From NCBI RefSeq assembly GCF_007421925.1, contig NZ_QMDX01000006.1, forward strand, positions 62,001 through 126,000: 64,000 nucleotides of DNA, given 5' to 3'. Source of the stretch: Haloglomus irregulare. GTDB taxonomy: Archaea > Halobacteriota > Halobacteria > Halobacteriales > Haloarculaceae. A program made the translations under genes and the position numbers. Shown in pieces: positions 42,994 through 51,460 of the stretch (position 1 is its first letter; each line of letters opens with the position of its first letter). The notes beneath the pieces were generated by a model. That model worked only from the letters and a program-made list of their open reading frames with translations. It had not been told where the DNA came from and made no database searches.

Positions 42994-43514
42994 TTATACT
43001 CGATTTAAGGTGGACGAAAAATCATCCTGGGCAGTCAGAATTCCTGTATCTGAAATTCTCGATATCTGTCGTTGTTTGGTGTGAAACCGGACCGGGGCGT
43101 CGGCTGTGGCCGGGAGGTGTATGCCGCCGGCGACGGGAGCACGGGCGACTGCCTGGAGCGGCGACCGCGCCGTATCGGGCGCTTGCGCGCTGACGTCGAC
43201 GGAGTCGGCGCCCTCGTGCGGGTTCTCCCCGACGCGGTCGGCCAGGTCGGCCCGGCTTTCGGCGACTTCGTCGAGCTGCTCGTCGACGTTCTCGCGGAGG
43301 TCATCGAGCGCGTCCTGCCCGCCGGGGACGGCCGCCGCGGACGAACTCCGCGGAGTTCTCTTGTACGTCCATCACGGGGTCGACGGAGTCGACAACGGTC
43401 CCGTTGATGTCGCGCTGGACCGTCACGCCCGTCCGGACGGCCTCCTGGGTGGTCCGGACCGCACGGCGCTGTGCCTCGAACGCGGTTCCGAACGGCGAGT
43501 CGTTCCGGCTCATC
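42994..43514 (-). pseudogene. Phasin-like protein gene, frameshifted
   Basis: Frame 1 from the ATG at 43514 reads MSRNDSPFGTAFEAQRRAVR ... DINGTVVDSVDPVMDVQENSAEF, like the start of haloarchaeal PHA-granule-associated (phasin-like) helical proteins, then derails into Arg-rich residues and stops at 43301. The second half, VPGGQDALDDLRENVDEQLDEVAESRADLAD (residues shown in two pieces), lies in another frame from about 43340 down. The joint is near 43331-43345; some residues normally between the halves seem missing, so a deletion is likelier than a single-base error. The tail runs to a stop at 42994. Confidence 0.6.
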
Positions 43515-43711
43515 GTGGATAGATCTACGCGGCCGGAATGCCGTATTTGCTCTATATCCCCGTTTGTCATCACTGTATGTCATCAAAGGAGTAGCGGACA
43601 ACACGACCCCGCCGGGGAACACGCGGGCCAGCCGTCGCTCGGGCAGGTGGCTCGGCGGCTCGGGGACCGGACCGGCCAGGCGTGGGTCGGCGAGAACGGG
43701 TGGTGGAGGCG

Positions 43712-45208
43712 TCAGACCTCGGCGGAGGAGGTGTCGACGGGATACCTCTCACGTAGGTAGGCGACCGTCCGGTCGACCAGGTCCGGCCGTCGGGTCCAGA
43801 ACCCCCGGTACGTGCCGGGGTCGGTCTCCTCGCAGACCAGCGCCACCTTCCGGTCGTCGTTCCCCCCGCCGTCGAAGACGACGAACCACGCCACCACCAA
43901 CTCGCCGTCCGGCTCGGTGTGGAGGGTGTGGCTCCCGGCGTCCGGCACGTCGCCCGACTGCCCGAACAGGTGCGTGTCGACGAGCGAGGCGGCGATGCGT
44001 TCGTAGATGCGGCTGGTGCCGTACTCGTCGTCGATGCGGTCCAGCCGCTGGAACCCGGTGTACAGCGTCCCACGGCCCACGTCCAGCGCCTCCTCCTCGA
44101 CGAGTCGGCTGATGTCGATGAGGTACTGCTTCCCGCCCCCGTCGACGCGGTAGCAGTCGCTCTCCGCACGGCGGAGCAGCGTCGGCCGCTCCACCGTCTC
44201 GAAGTCGGCGGCGTCGTCGGCGCGCTCGATGCGGACCGCCCGGTCCAGGATGCGCACCGGCGCCATATCGACCGGGTCGCTCCCGCGGTGGAGTATCGCC
44301 GTGTTCCGCGGGGTCTCCGTCGGCGTCTCGGTCGTCCGGACCTCGACGTTCAGCCGTTCGAAGTACGTCTCCAGCGACTCCAGCAGCGACGCGTCGTCGT
44401 CGTAGTTGAGTACCGTCAGGGTCTGTCGTTCCGCGGCGACCTCCTCGATGAGGCCGTGCAGCGAGTCCGGAACGGTCCGGGGCTGGGGCGTGTGCTCGTC
44501 GGTCGTCCCGACCGCCTCGGTCGCGCCGTCGGTGGGTGCCGGTCCCTCGGGGGCGGGGGACGCCTCGTCGTCGGGGGCCGGGAGCCACTCCGACGGCGCA
44601 CCGGAGATACCCCGTAGCCGGTACTCCGGCCGTGGGCTCGCCTCGCGGAACTCCAGCAAGCCGTCCGTGAGCCCCCGGACCGTGCTCGACTCGTCGTCGG
44701 GGACCTCGGCCGGCAGGTAGCAGAAGGCGACCCCGTCGACGCTGCTGATGCGCCCGAGGATGACGTGGAGGAACCGGTAGACCCGGTCGAAGTCGCTGTA
44801 GACGGTGAGTGGGGAGAGCGAATCGACCACCAGTCGAACCCGGTCGTGACCGCGGTCGGCGAGAGCCTCCATCGCCTCCGTGACGCCGATACCGATACCG
44901 GTCAGGTCGGCCGGGGAGGAGCCGTACCAGGTCAGGTCCGCGTCGGTGTCCCCCGGGGCGGCGTCCTTCGTCGCGACGACGGCGAGCGGGGGGTCGGCCG
45001 TCCCCGTGGACGACGCGACGGCCTCCCGGACCTGCGCGGCACCCTGTGTCGTCGTCACGAGGATGGCCCCCTCGTTCGCATCGAGTCCCCGGGCCAGGAA
45101 CCGATGGCCCAGCGCCCGCTCGCCGACGAGCGGCGGGCCAACGCCGAGTATCGTCTTCCCCGGCGCCAGCGAATCGACCGGGAGGATACCTCGCGTGTCG
45201 TACTCCAT
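43712..45208 (-). CDS. RecA-like (DUF7504-type) protein with DICT sensory domain
   Basis: 498 residues from the ATG at 45208. N-terminal 200 residues form a RecA/KaiC-like ATPase fold (PGKTILGVGPPLVGERALGH ... VRLVVDSLSPLTVYSDFDRV ... DGVAFCYLPAE), but the loop reads GPPLVGER, lacking the GKT of Walker A. After a Pro/Asp linker, residues about 255-480 match the DICT (diguanylate-cyclase/two-component-associated) sensor region: SLHGLIEEVAAERQTLTVLN, then PRNTAILHRG, then FQRLDRIDDEYGTSRIYERI. Probably a sensory or signalling scaffold rather than an ATPase. Confidence 0.78.
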   Translation of the reverse strand: MEYDTRGILPVDSLAPGKTILGVGPPLVGERALGHRFLARGLDANEGAILVTTTQGAAQVREAVASSTGTADPPLAVVATKDAAPGDTDADLTWYGSSPADLTGIGIGVTEAMEALADRGHDRVRLVVDSLSPLTVYSDFDRVYRFLHVILGRISSVDGVAFCYLPAEVPDDESSTVRGLTDGLLEFREASPRPEYRLRGISGAPSEWLPAPDDEASPAPEGPAPTDGATEAVGTTDEHTPQPRTVPDSLHGLIEEVAAERQTLTVLNYDDDASLLESLETYFERLNVEVRTTETPTETPRNTAILHRGSDPVDMAPVRILDRAVRIERADDAADFETVERPTLLRRAESDCYRVDGGGKQYLIDISRLVEEEALDVGRGTLYTGFQRLDRIDDEYGTSRIYERIAASLVDTHLFGQSGDVPDAGSHTLHTEPDGELVVAWFVVFDGGGNDDRKVALVCEETDPGTYRGFWTRRPDLVDRTVAYLRERYPVDTSSAEV

Positions 45209-45496
45209 CCGGTAGCGATACGACACGCACCAGCATATATACCCGGCCCGACGACGGTCGGATCATCGGACCTCTCGATGGGGCAAGCCCGGTCCGGACC
45301 CCGCTCCGGAGCGATGAGACACACCCTCACAACCGTCCGGGCGTCCGATCGGCGCGCGGTGGCGGGGACGGACGACCCCGCGGTTGGCGGGCGTTCCGGT
45401 GCTCTGTCGGCCTGCTGGACGTCATCGACTCGGACCGCGGCGCCCCCGTCGACGACGCGGTGGGCGACGACGGAGGAGGAGCGCCGCGACTCGGGG
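45209..45496. other. Intergenic region with possible coding remnant
   Basis: 288 bp. One plus-strand frame gives LLDVIDSDRGAPVDDAVGDD near 45413-45475, which looks halophile-like, but no start or continuation supports a gene. It may be a remnant. Confidence 0.25.
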
Positions 45497-46270
45497 TCAG
45501 ACGCTCCCGGGATAGGAGTCCCCGGCCACGTCGACCGAGTCCACCCACGCCGGCCGCTCGTCCTCGGGGACGGTGAACCGCGAGCGCGCGTCCATGTACA
45601 TGAAGATCATCGCGCGGCGCCAGTGGTCGGTGGTGTTCGCCGCGGTTCGATGGGGGAGCAGCGAGTGCTGGAAGAGGACGTCGCCGGCCTCCATCGGTAA
45701 CTGCTCCATCTCCCCGAGGTCCTCCGGGATGACGATGTCCGTCTCGTAGTCCTGGGTCTCGTGCTCCAGCAGCCCGTCAGTGTGCCCGCCGGGCAACACC
45801 TCCATACAGCCGTTCGCCGGGGTCGCGTCGTCCAGGGCGATCCAGGTCGTGACCTGGTCGTACGGGCGGACGGGGTAGTACGCGGAGTCCTGGTGGAGCC
45901 CCTTCTCGCTCCCGACGTGTGGCGGCTTGAACATCGCGGCGCTGCGCAGCAGCTTCACGTCCGGCCCCAGCAGGTCCCGGGCCGGCGTGACGATGCGGTC
46001 GTCGGTCGCGAGGTCGTGGACCACCGCGTCGTCGAGCAGGCCGAGGCCCTCGTACTTCCGGACGGCGTCGGACTCGTCGACGCTCCCGTCCGCCGCCTCC
46101 GGCTCGACCTGCTGTTTGAACCCCTCGACCGGGCGGTCCCCGTGCGTGTACTCGCGCAGGCGCTCGCGTACCCGGGAGACGGTGTCCTCGTCGAACAGCC
46201 CGCGCTTGAGGACGTACCCTTCGCGCTGGTACTGCGCGAACTCCGCGTCGGTAAGCGACTCCAGTGGCAT
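45497..46270 (-). CDS. Phytanoyl-CoA dioxygenase (PhyH) family protein
   Basis: 257 residues. Fe(II)/2-oxoglutarate facial triad: GLHQDSAYY (His, Asp) and LPHRTAANTTDHWRRAMIF (distal His and the 2OG-binding Arg). TTWIALDDATPANGCMEVLP and GDVLFQHSLL are typical of the family. It hydroxylates an unknown substrate; the family also includes ectoine hydroxylase, but no ectoine genes are nearby. Start at 46270 follows a purine-poor region, consistent with a leaderless mRNA. Confidence 0.9.
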   Translation of the reverse strand: MPLESLTDAEFAQYQREGYVLKRGLFDEDTVSRVRERLREYTHGDRPVEGFKQQVEPEAADGSVDESDAVRKYEGLGLLDDAVVHDLATDDRIVTPARDLLGPDVKLLRSAAMFKPPHVGSEKGLHQDSAYYPVRPYDQVTTWIALDDATPANGCMEVLPGGHTDGLLEHETQDYETDIVIPEDLGEMEQLPMEAGDVLFQHSLLPHRTAANTTDHWRRAMIFMYMDARSRFTVPEDERPAWVDSVDVAGDSYPGSV

Positions 46271-46324
46271 ACGAACGATTACCAGCTGGTACCACTTAGG
46301 GATGCGCGTTCGGCCGGCGGCGCG

Positions 46325-46975
46325 TCAGCGGGTGACGAGCGAGGAGAGCACCCGGCCCTCCACCTTCCGGAGGTGCTCGCCGATGGTGCCGGCCGAGAGC
46401 CCCACCTTCTCGGCGATGTCCTCGTGCGTGGCGCGGCGGGGGACCTCGTAGTAGCCCTGCTCGACGGCGGCCTCCAGGACCTCGCGCTGGCGGGCGGTCA
46501 GAGCCCCGTACAGTTTGTCCGCCTCCGGGTGGTAGTCGCCGATACCCTCCAGCGAGACCCTGACGCCCTCCGGGACCTCGTCGATAGCGCGCTGGATGGT
46601 GGCGTCGTCGCCGACGATGGTGACGCGTATCCCACCCCCACGGGTGCACTCCAGCGGCGTCTGCAGCACCACCTCGTTGTCCTGGATGATGCCCATCAGC
46701 CTCGCCGATATCTCGTCCGGCTCGATGTGGAGGTAGACCAGCCCCTCCCCCTCGCCGGAGCCGTCGACGGCGATGACCGGATCCTGGTCCCGGAGCCGCT
46801 CCACCGCTCGGTCGATCTCCCCACGGAGCGAGTACAGCATGACGATGGTGCCGTCGTTCAGGAGGTTGACCTGATGGACCAGGTCCCGCTCGACCGTCGA
46901 CGACTCGACGAGGACCGCGTCGGCGGGGTTCAGGCCGCCGTCCCGCGGCGTTATCACGACGGTCGCGTATCGCAT
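46325..46975 (-). CDS. Bacterio-opsin-activator-type HTH regulator
   Basis: 216 residues from the ATG at 46975. N-terminal GAF/ligand-like domain (residues 1-150), C-terminal HTH_10: LTARQREVLEAAVEQGYYEV then ATHEDIAEKVGLSAGTIGEH and LRKVEGRVLSSL. This is the haloarchaeal Bat/DmsR type transcription activator. It is divergent from the R2lox-like gene at 47141 with 165 bp between them, so it may control that gene and itself. A minus-strand TATA-like box (47000-47010) supports the start. Confidence 0.9.
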   Translation of the reverse strand: MRYATVVITPRDGGLNPADAVLVESSTVERDLVHQVNLLNDGTIVMLYSLRGEIDRAVERLRDQDPVIAVDGSGEGEGLVYLHIEPDEISARLMGIIQDNEVVLQTPLECTRGGGIRVTIVGDDATIQRAIDEVPEGVRVSLEGIGDYHPEADKLYGALTARQREVLEAAVEQGYYEVPRRATHEDIAEKVGLSAGTIGEHLRKVEGRVLSSLVTR

Positions 46976-46999
46976 ACCCGCCTCCTGGGCGGCGAACGA

Positions 47000-47010
47000 C
47001 TTTATCCCTT
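47000..47010 (-). promoter_or_regulatory. TATA-like box of the HTH regulator
   Basis: Minus-strand aagggataaa about 26-35 bp before the ATG at 46975. A separate tatatat (47029-47036) lies further out in the shared region. Confidence 0.45.
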
Positions 47011-47140
47011 TCACTGCAGGTGTCTGAATATATATCCAGTCACGGGGGGTCGTCCGGGCGCTGCCGACCAGGTAGTTAAGCGGCCCTCACATCGCCGGCG
47101 TTACTGCGAGGGGTTGACGGAGCACAGTACAGGCTGGATT

Positions 47141-48121
47141 ATGAGCCGATACGCGGACGCCGGCCGAGACCTCCGACTGGACCCCGATGGGCGCGTCGGC
47201 GGCTACTTCAAGCACGCCGTCTACAACCATTGGGACCCCTACGAGGACATCGAACAGGACCTCATCGAGCAGGACCGCGACCGCATGATGAACGCCGGCG
47301 AGGAGGCCATCACCGAGGACGGCTTCGACGACCTCCGCCAGACGGTGGCCCTCTTCGGCGCCGGGGAGGAGGCCGTCACCGAGGACCTCGCCCCGTTGAC
47401 CATCGCGATGGACGACATCAACGATCAGATGTTCGTCGCCAGCCAGGTCTACGAGGAGGCCAAGCACACCGCCTTCTTCGACCGCTACTGGCGCGAGGTC
47501 ATCAACCCCGTCGCCGAGCACCACGACATCGAGGTGACCGCACCCACCGACGACCGCTACTTCATGCCGGCCTACGAGCAGCTGTTCGACGACACGGAGG
47601 CCGCGATGCACCGGCTGCTCGAGGAGGACACCCCCGAGAACCGCGTGAGAGCGTTCTGTCACTACCACCTCGCGGTCGAGTCCGTCCTCGCACAGACCGG
47701 CTACTACGGCATCACCTCCTCGTTCTCCGAGCGCGGTGACGACCTGCTGGTCGACGACGCGCCCGACTTCCCGAACCTGGCGGGGCTCGTCAGGGGCGTC
47801 GGCTTCATCCGCTCGGACGAGGGGCGCCACGTCGGCTTCGGTATGTACCACGTCCAGGAGCATCTCGCCAACGACAGCGTCGACGAGAGCGTCGTCCAGG
47901 ACGTGCTCCAGGAGCAGATGCCCAACGTCGCCCGTATCGTCTCCTTCTCCGATTCGGGCTTCCTCGACGCCGCGCCGCTCGTCGAGTACGCCAGCGACAA
48001 GCTCACCCGTCGCATCGAGATCATCACCGACTCGGAGGCCGAGATCCCCGATGTCGAGGAGCTCGTCACGCTCGACGACGGTGACACCACCACCCGCTCG
48101 CCCGCGGCCAGCGACGACTAA
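47141..48121 (+). CDS. R2-like ligand-binding oxidase (R2lox type)
   Basis: 326 residues of ferritin-like helices. Metal ligands: E76 (GEEAVTEDL), E106 and H109 (YEEAKHTAF), E180 (HLAVESVLAQTG), E227 and H230 (RSDEGRHVGF). V79 (three after E76) and Y175 (five before E180) occupy the places of the valine and tyrosine that form the ether crosslink in R2lox, a hallmark that separates it from ribonucleotide-reductase R2. The catalytic Tyr-radical path of R2c is not evident. R2lox proteins carry a Mn/Fe cofactor and oxidise an unknown, probably lipid-like substrate. Gene faces the HTH regulator at 46325. Confidence 0.85.
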   Translation: MSRYADAGRDLRLDPDGRVGGYFKHAVYNHWDPYEDIEQDLIEQDRDRMMNAGEEAITEDGFDDLRQTVALFGAGEEAVTEDLAPLTIAMDDINDQMFVASQVYEEAKHTAFFDRYWREVINPVAEHHDIEVTAPTDDRYFMPAYEQLFDDTEAAMHRLLEEDTPENRVRAFCHYHLAVESVLAQTGYYGITSSFSERGDDLLVDDAPDFPNLAGLVRGVGFIRSDEGRHVGFGMYHVQEHLANDSVDESVVQDVLQEQMPNVARIVSFSDSGFLDAAPLVEYASDKLTRRIEIITDSEAEIPDVEELVTLDDGDTTTRSPAASDD

Positions 48122-48146
48122 CTGGAGCTTTTATCCGAGCTTTTTT

Positions 48147-48585
48147 CGCCTCGGGTTTCCTCGCTCGCCGGCGCCTTCGGCGCCGGCTCGCTGCGGGAAC
48201 CGCTCGGCGGAAAAAACGTTCAGAAAAAAGGCCGGCACTCGGGCGCTGCGCGCCCTCGTGCCGGGGAACCGCGCTCGCTTCGCTCGCGCGGACGCATCTA
48301 ATTTAGACGGAGGAATTGTGGCATTATTCCTGTCCTTTCATCTTAGCGTACGTCTTGATGTTTTATACGTACTATTGTCCGATTGTTGGGCTTCAACCGC
48401 GGATGCATACGCGCGCCTCCGGCGCGCGTTTTGGTTCGAGGCGACTTCGTCGCCTCGTCATCCCGAAATCGCCGATTTTCGGAGACACCGCTGGCTCCCT
48501 CCGGTCGCCAGCGGCTTTTTTTAACTTTTTTGCGCCGGGTGGTTCCCGCAGCGCGCCCGAAGGGCGCGCGAGGAAACCCGAGGCG
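48147..48585. repeat. Inverted-repeat element with internal hairpins
   Basis: Left arm 48147-48216, right arm 48526-48585, enclosing 309 bp. Identical pieces: cgcctcgggtttcctcgc (48147-48164; complement at 48568-48585), gctgcgggaacc (48190-48201; 48541-48552) and an 11-of-12 match cggcg(g/c)aaaaaa (48205-48216; 48526-48537). Each arm also holds its own apex hairpin (ggcgcc-ttc-ggcgcc type on the left, gcgccc-ttc-gggcgc type on the right) that differ in sequence. Inside are the 28-bp hairpin repeat (48404-48431), the hairpin 48437-48457, and stems at 48231-48263 and 48489-48513. No coding frame. It separates R2lox from the CBS gene, whose stop is at 48598. Confidence 0.7.
48404..48431. repeat. 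28-bp hairpin repeat, copy 2
   Basis: tgcatacgcgcgcc-tcc-ggcgcgcgttt, identical to 1082-1109 except for the loop. The AT-rich sequence before it (48295-48400) lacks genes. Confidence 0.7.
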
Positions 48586-48597
48586 GAAAAGAACTCG

Positions 48598-49740
48598 TTA
48601 CAGTTCCCCGAGCTTCCGCAGGAGCTGGCCCTCGTACTCCTCGTCGGCGCGGGTCCCCTTCAGTTCGAGGACGTTCCGTTCGAGCGTGTCGAGCGCGACG
48701 TGGAAGGCGGACTCGGCGCCGTAGCCCTCGCCGGAGCCGGCGACCTGCCCGAGGTTGGTCCGGAGGCGGATCTGGCACTGGACCAGCGGGGTGCCACGGA
48801 GCGTCTCGCGGTGCTCGTGGAACCGGACGTGGGCGTGCTGGACCTGCATCTTGGCGAACTTGTCGGCGGTCGCCTCGACCTCCTGGACGATCGCCTCGCG
48901 GGAGATGGTCTCCAGCAGCGCGACGTTCGTGATCTGCACGTCCATGTACTCCTCCTCGGTGTACGAGAGCGCGCGCAGCACGTCCGTCTTGGTGATGATG
49001 CCGGCGATGGTGTCGTCGCCGTCGTCCGGGGTGACGACGAGGCCGGCGTAGTTCTGCTCGAGCATCCGCTCGACGGCCTCGCGGACGGTCGCGTCGGCGG
49101 CGACCGTCGTCGCCGGACTGCTCATCAGGTCCTCGACCGGGAGGTCGAGCAGGCGGTCGATATCGCCCGCGCGGTCGCCGCGGGTCGCGCGGTCCCGTCG
49201 CTGGACGACGAAATTGGCGATGTCGTGGGTCGTCAGGACGCCGGTCAGTTGGCCGTCGTCGGCGACGACCGGGAGCCGGGAGATGCCGTTCTCGCGGAGC
49301 ACGTTGATGGCGCGGCCGACGCCTTCCTCCTCGCGGACGGTCACGACCTCCGGCGTGGCGATCTGCTCGACGGTCAGCACGTCGAGGTTCGAAAGCACCG
49401 CCTCGAGGATGTCGTTCTCCCTGACGACCCCCCACAGCCGGCCGGCCTCGAACACGGGCGCCAGCTTCACGCCGCCCTCGACCAGCATCCGCGCCACGTC
49501 GCGGACGTTCTCCGTCCGGTCGACCTGTGGCGCCGTGCGGGTCAGCTTCCCGGCCTTCGTGTCGTCGTCGACGTGCGACTGGAGGAGCTGTTTCTCCGTG
49601 ATGACGCCGGCGTACTCGCCGTCCTCCATCACTAAGATGCTCTTCGGTCCCCCTCCATCGAACGACGACCGAACCTTGGCTACCCGCTCGTCGCTGTCCA
49701 CCTGCGTGTACTCACGGGTCGCGATATCTGCGATATCCAT
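48598..49740 (-). CDS. Four-CBS protein with hibernation-factor-like C-terminus
   Basis: 380 residues. Four CBS domains (two Bateman modules) at about 5-60, 75-130, 135-190 and 205-265, in the pattern V-x-x-A-x-x-x-M/L-x-x-x-x-x-G/L-P-V-x-D. The last 110 residues (EYMDVQITNVALLETISREA ... HAHVRFHEHRE ... LVQCQIRLRTNLGQVAGSGE ... ESAFHVALDTLERNVLELKG) match the alternation and the closing helix of HPF/RaiA-type ribosome-hibernation domains. Predicted: adenylate-sensing protein acting on ribosomes. The HPF similarity is inference from pattern only. Its stop abuts the inverted-repeat element. Confidence 0.8.
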   Translation of the reverse strand: MDIADIATREYTQVDSDERVAKVRSSFDGGGPKSILVMEDGEYAGVITEKQLLQSHVDDDTKAGKLTRTAPQVDRTENVRDVARMLVEGGVKLAPVFEAGRLWGVVRENDILEAVLSNLDVLTVEQIATPEVVTVREEEGVGRAINVLRENGISRLPVVADDGQLTGVLTTHDIANFVVQRRDRATRGDRAGDIDRLLDLPVEDLMSSPATTVAADATVREAVERMLEQNYAGLVVTPDDGDDTIAGIITKTDVLRALSYTEEEYMDVQITNVALLETISREAIVQEVEATADKFAKMQVQHAHVRFHEHRETLRGTPLVQCQIRLRTNLGQVAGSGEGYGAESAFHVALDTLERNVLELKGTRADEEYEGQLLRKLGEL

Positions 49741-49833
49741 CTGTCTCTCAACTGGAGTTGGCAGCCCGCGGTCTTAAGATTGGTTCCCACCCCGACCGGC
49801 CGGGAACCGGTCGCCGTCGGTCCGTACACCACG

Positions 49834-50787
49834 CTACCGCCGGACCGTCGGGACCGGGACCTCGTCCAGCACGGCGTCGACGATGGCGCTCCGGGAGACG
49901 TCGTTGACGCGGGCGTCGGCGGTCAACACGAGCCGGTGGGCCATCGTCGGCTCCGCCACGTCCCGGATGTCGTCCGGAGTGGTGTAGTCCCGCCCCTGCA
50001 CGACGGCACGGGCCCGCGAGAGCTCGAACAGTCGCTGGGTCCCCCGCGGGGAGACGCCCACCTCCACCTGCGGGTGCTGCCGGGTGGCCTGGGCCAGCCG
50101 CGTCATGTAGGTCCGCAGGTCCGGGTCGACCGTGACGCGCTCGGGGACTGCCTGCAGGTCGCGGACGGCATCGGGCGTGAGCACCTGCCAGGCGGTCGGC
50201 GTCGGCTCGTCGCGCTCGGCCCGCCGGTTCAGCATCTCCACCTCGCGGTCCGGCTCGGGGTAGCCGATGCTCGACTTGAGGTGGAACCGGTCGATCTGGG
50301 CCTCCGGCAGCGGGAAAGTGCCCTCCTGCTCGATGGGGTTCATCGTCGCGATGACGAGGAACGGCTCCGGGAGGTCGTGGGTCCGTCCGTCGACGGTGAC
50401 CTGGCCCTCCTCCATCGCCTCCAGCAGCGCGGCCTGGGTCTTGGGCGGCGCCCGGTTGATCTCGTCCGCCAGGACGACGTTGCCGAACACCGGCCCGGGA
50501 CTGAACTCGAACTCGCGGTCGCGCTCGTTGAACACGTACGAACCGGTCACGTCCGCTGGGAGGAGGTCCGGCGTGAACTGGACCCGGGAGAACTCCAGGC
50601 CGAGCGCCGTCGCCAGCGCCCGCGCGGTCAGCGTCTTCCCCGTCCCCGGCACGTCCTCCAGCAGCACGTGGCCCCCGGCCACGACGCCGGTCATCACCGT
50701 CCCGACGAACGCCTCGCGGGTGACCACCACGTCGGAGACGGACTCGACGACCTCGCTCGCGCGTCGGCCCGCGTCCGCGAAGTCCAT
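49834..50787 (-). CDS. MoxR-family AAA+ ATPase
   Basis: 317 residues. HVLLEDVPGTGKTLTARALA (Walker A), the inserted loop FTPDLLPADVTGSYVFN, Walker B NVVLADEINRAPPKTQAALL, sensor 1 FLVIATMNPIEQEGTFPLPE, and the lid helix SPRGTQRLFELSRARAVVQG. MoxR proteins work as chaperones with VWA/DUF58 partners; none is adjacent here, which is unusual. Hexameric cytosolic ATPase. Confidence 0.9.
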   Translation of the reverse strand: MDFADAGRRASEVVESVSDVVVTREAFVGTVMTGVVAGGHVLLEDVPGTGKTLTARALATALGLEFSRVQFTPDLLPADVTGSYVFNERDREFEFSPGPVFGNVVLADEINRAPPKTQAALLEAMEEGQVTVDGRTHDLPEPFLVIATMNPIEQEGTFPLPEAQIDRFHLKSSIGYPEPDREVEMLNRRAERDEPTPTAWQVLTPDAVRDLQAVPERVTVDPDLRTYMTRLAQATRQHPQVEVGVSPRGTQRLFELSRARAVVQGRDYTTPDDIRDVAEPTMAHRLVLTADARVNDVSRSAIVDAVLDEVPVPTVRR

Positions 50788-50865
50788 GCTGGCGGGTCGG
50801 CCCCGGTCGGTAAATGCGTGCCGACCGCCGGGGTCCGTTCGGTCAGTGGCGCCGCGACGGCGACC

Positions 50866-51405
50866 TCACCATCCAGCAGCGCGAGCGCGGTCCAGCTCCG
50901 CGACGGACCCGGCCCATACCCCCTGCCGTTCCAGCCAGCGTCGCGGGCCTCGTGCGCGCCGGCCTCGCAGGAGGTGTAGACCTCGTCGAACCGGGCGGTC
51001 AGGCCGTGGGTGTCGGGCCTGCCGGTCCCCCACTCCGGGAGGCCGTTGGCGAGCACGCCCGGCCGGCAGCCCGCCGCCGTTAGCCGGTCCAGCAGGGCGG
51101 GCACGCCCTCCAGGGCCGGGGGCCCGCGTACTCGGCTCGGGACAGCGTCGCCACCATCTCGTCGACGTCGGGCCCGCCGACCGGGTAGCCCTCCTCACGG
51201 GCCCGGTCGGCGACGGTCCGTATCGCCGGACCGGGGCCGGCTCCAGCCCCGCGAACCGCTCGACGGACGCCCCGTCGTAGGCCGCCACCGGCCCGTCCGG
51301 AGCCCGCCCGAGATGGGTGTCGAGCACCGCCGCGACGAACGGCCCGTACGGGCGGCTGAACTGCAGCAGCGTCCCGTCGAGGTGGGAGTGGACGGCCGTG
51401 GTCAC
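50866..51405 (-). pseudogene. HAD-superfamily hydrolase, decayed
   Basis: The start (GTG at 51405) reads VTTAVHSHLDGTLLQFSRPY: motif I of a HAD hydrolase with the first Asp lost (H-S-H-L-D-G-T where F-D-L-D-G-T is expected). RAPDGPVAAYDGASVERFAG continues in frame, then the protein breaks. LLDRLTAAGCRPGVLANGLP (motif II region) is in another frame (51000-51104 region), and a last piece ERARAAGW lies in the first frame near 50866. No intact reading frame; clearly dead. Confidence 0.7.
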
Positions 51406-51460
51406 GACCTGACGGGTCGCTCCCGTGGGGGATTCGTTGTGAGGACTCGACGGGGGCCGG

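Noticed and set aside
45227-45496. Small gene in the gap before the PhyH gene
   Set aside because: A short halophile-like stretch is visible in one frame, but without start, length or homology; kept only as a possible remnant.
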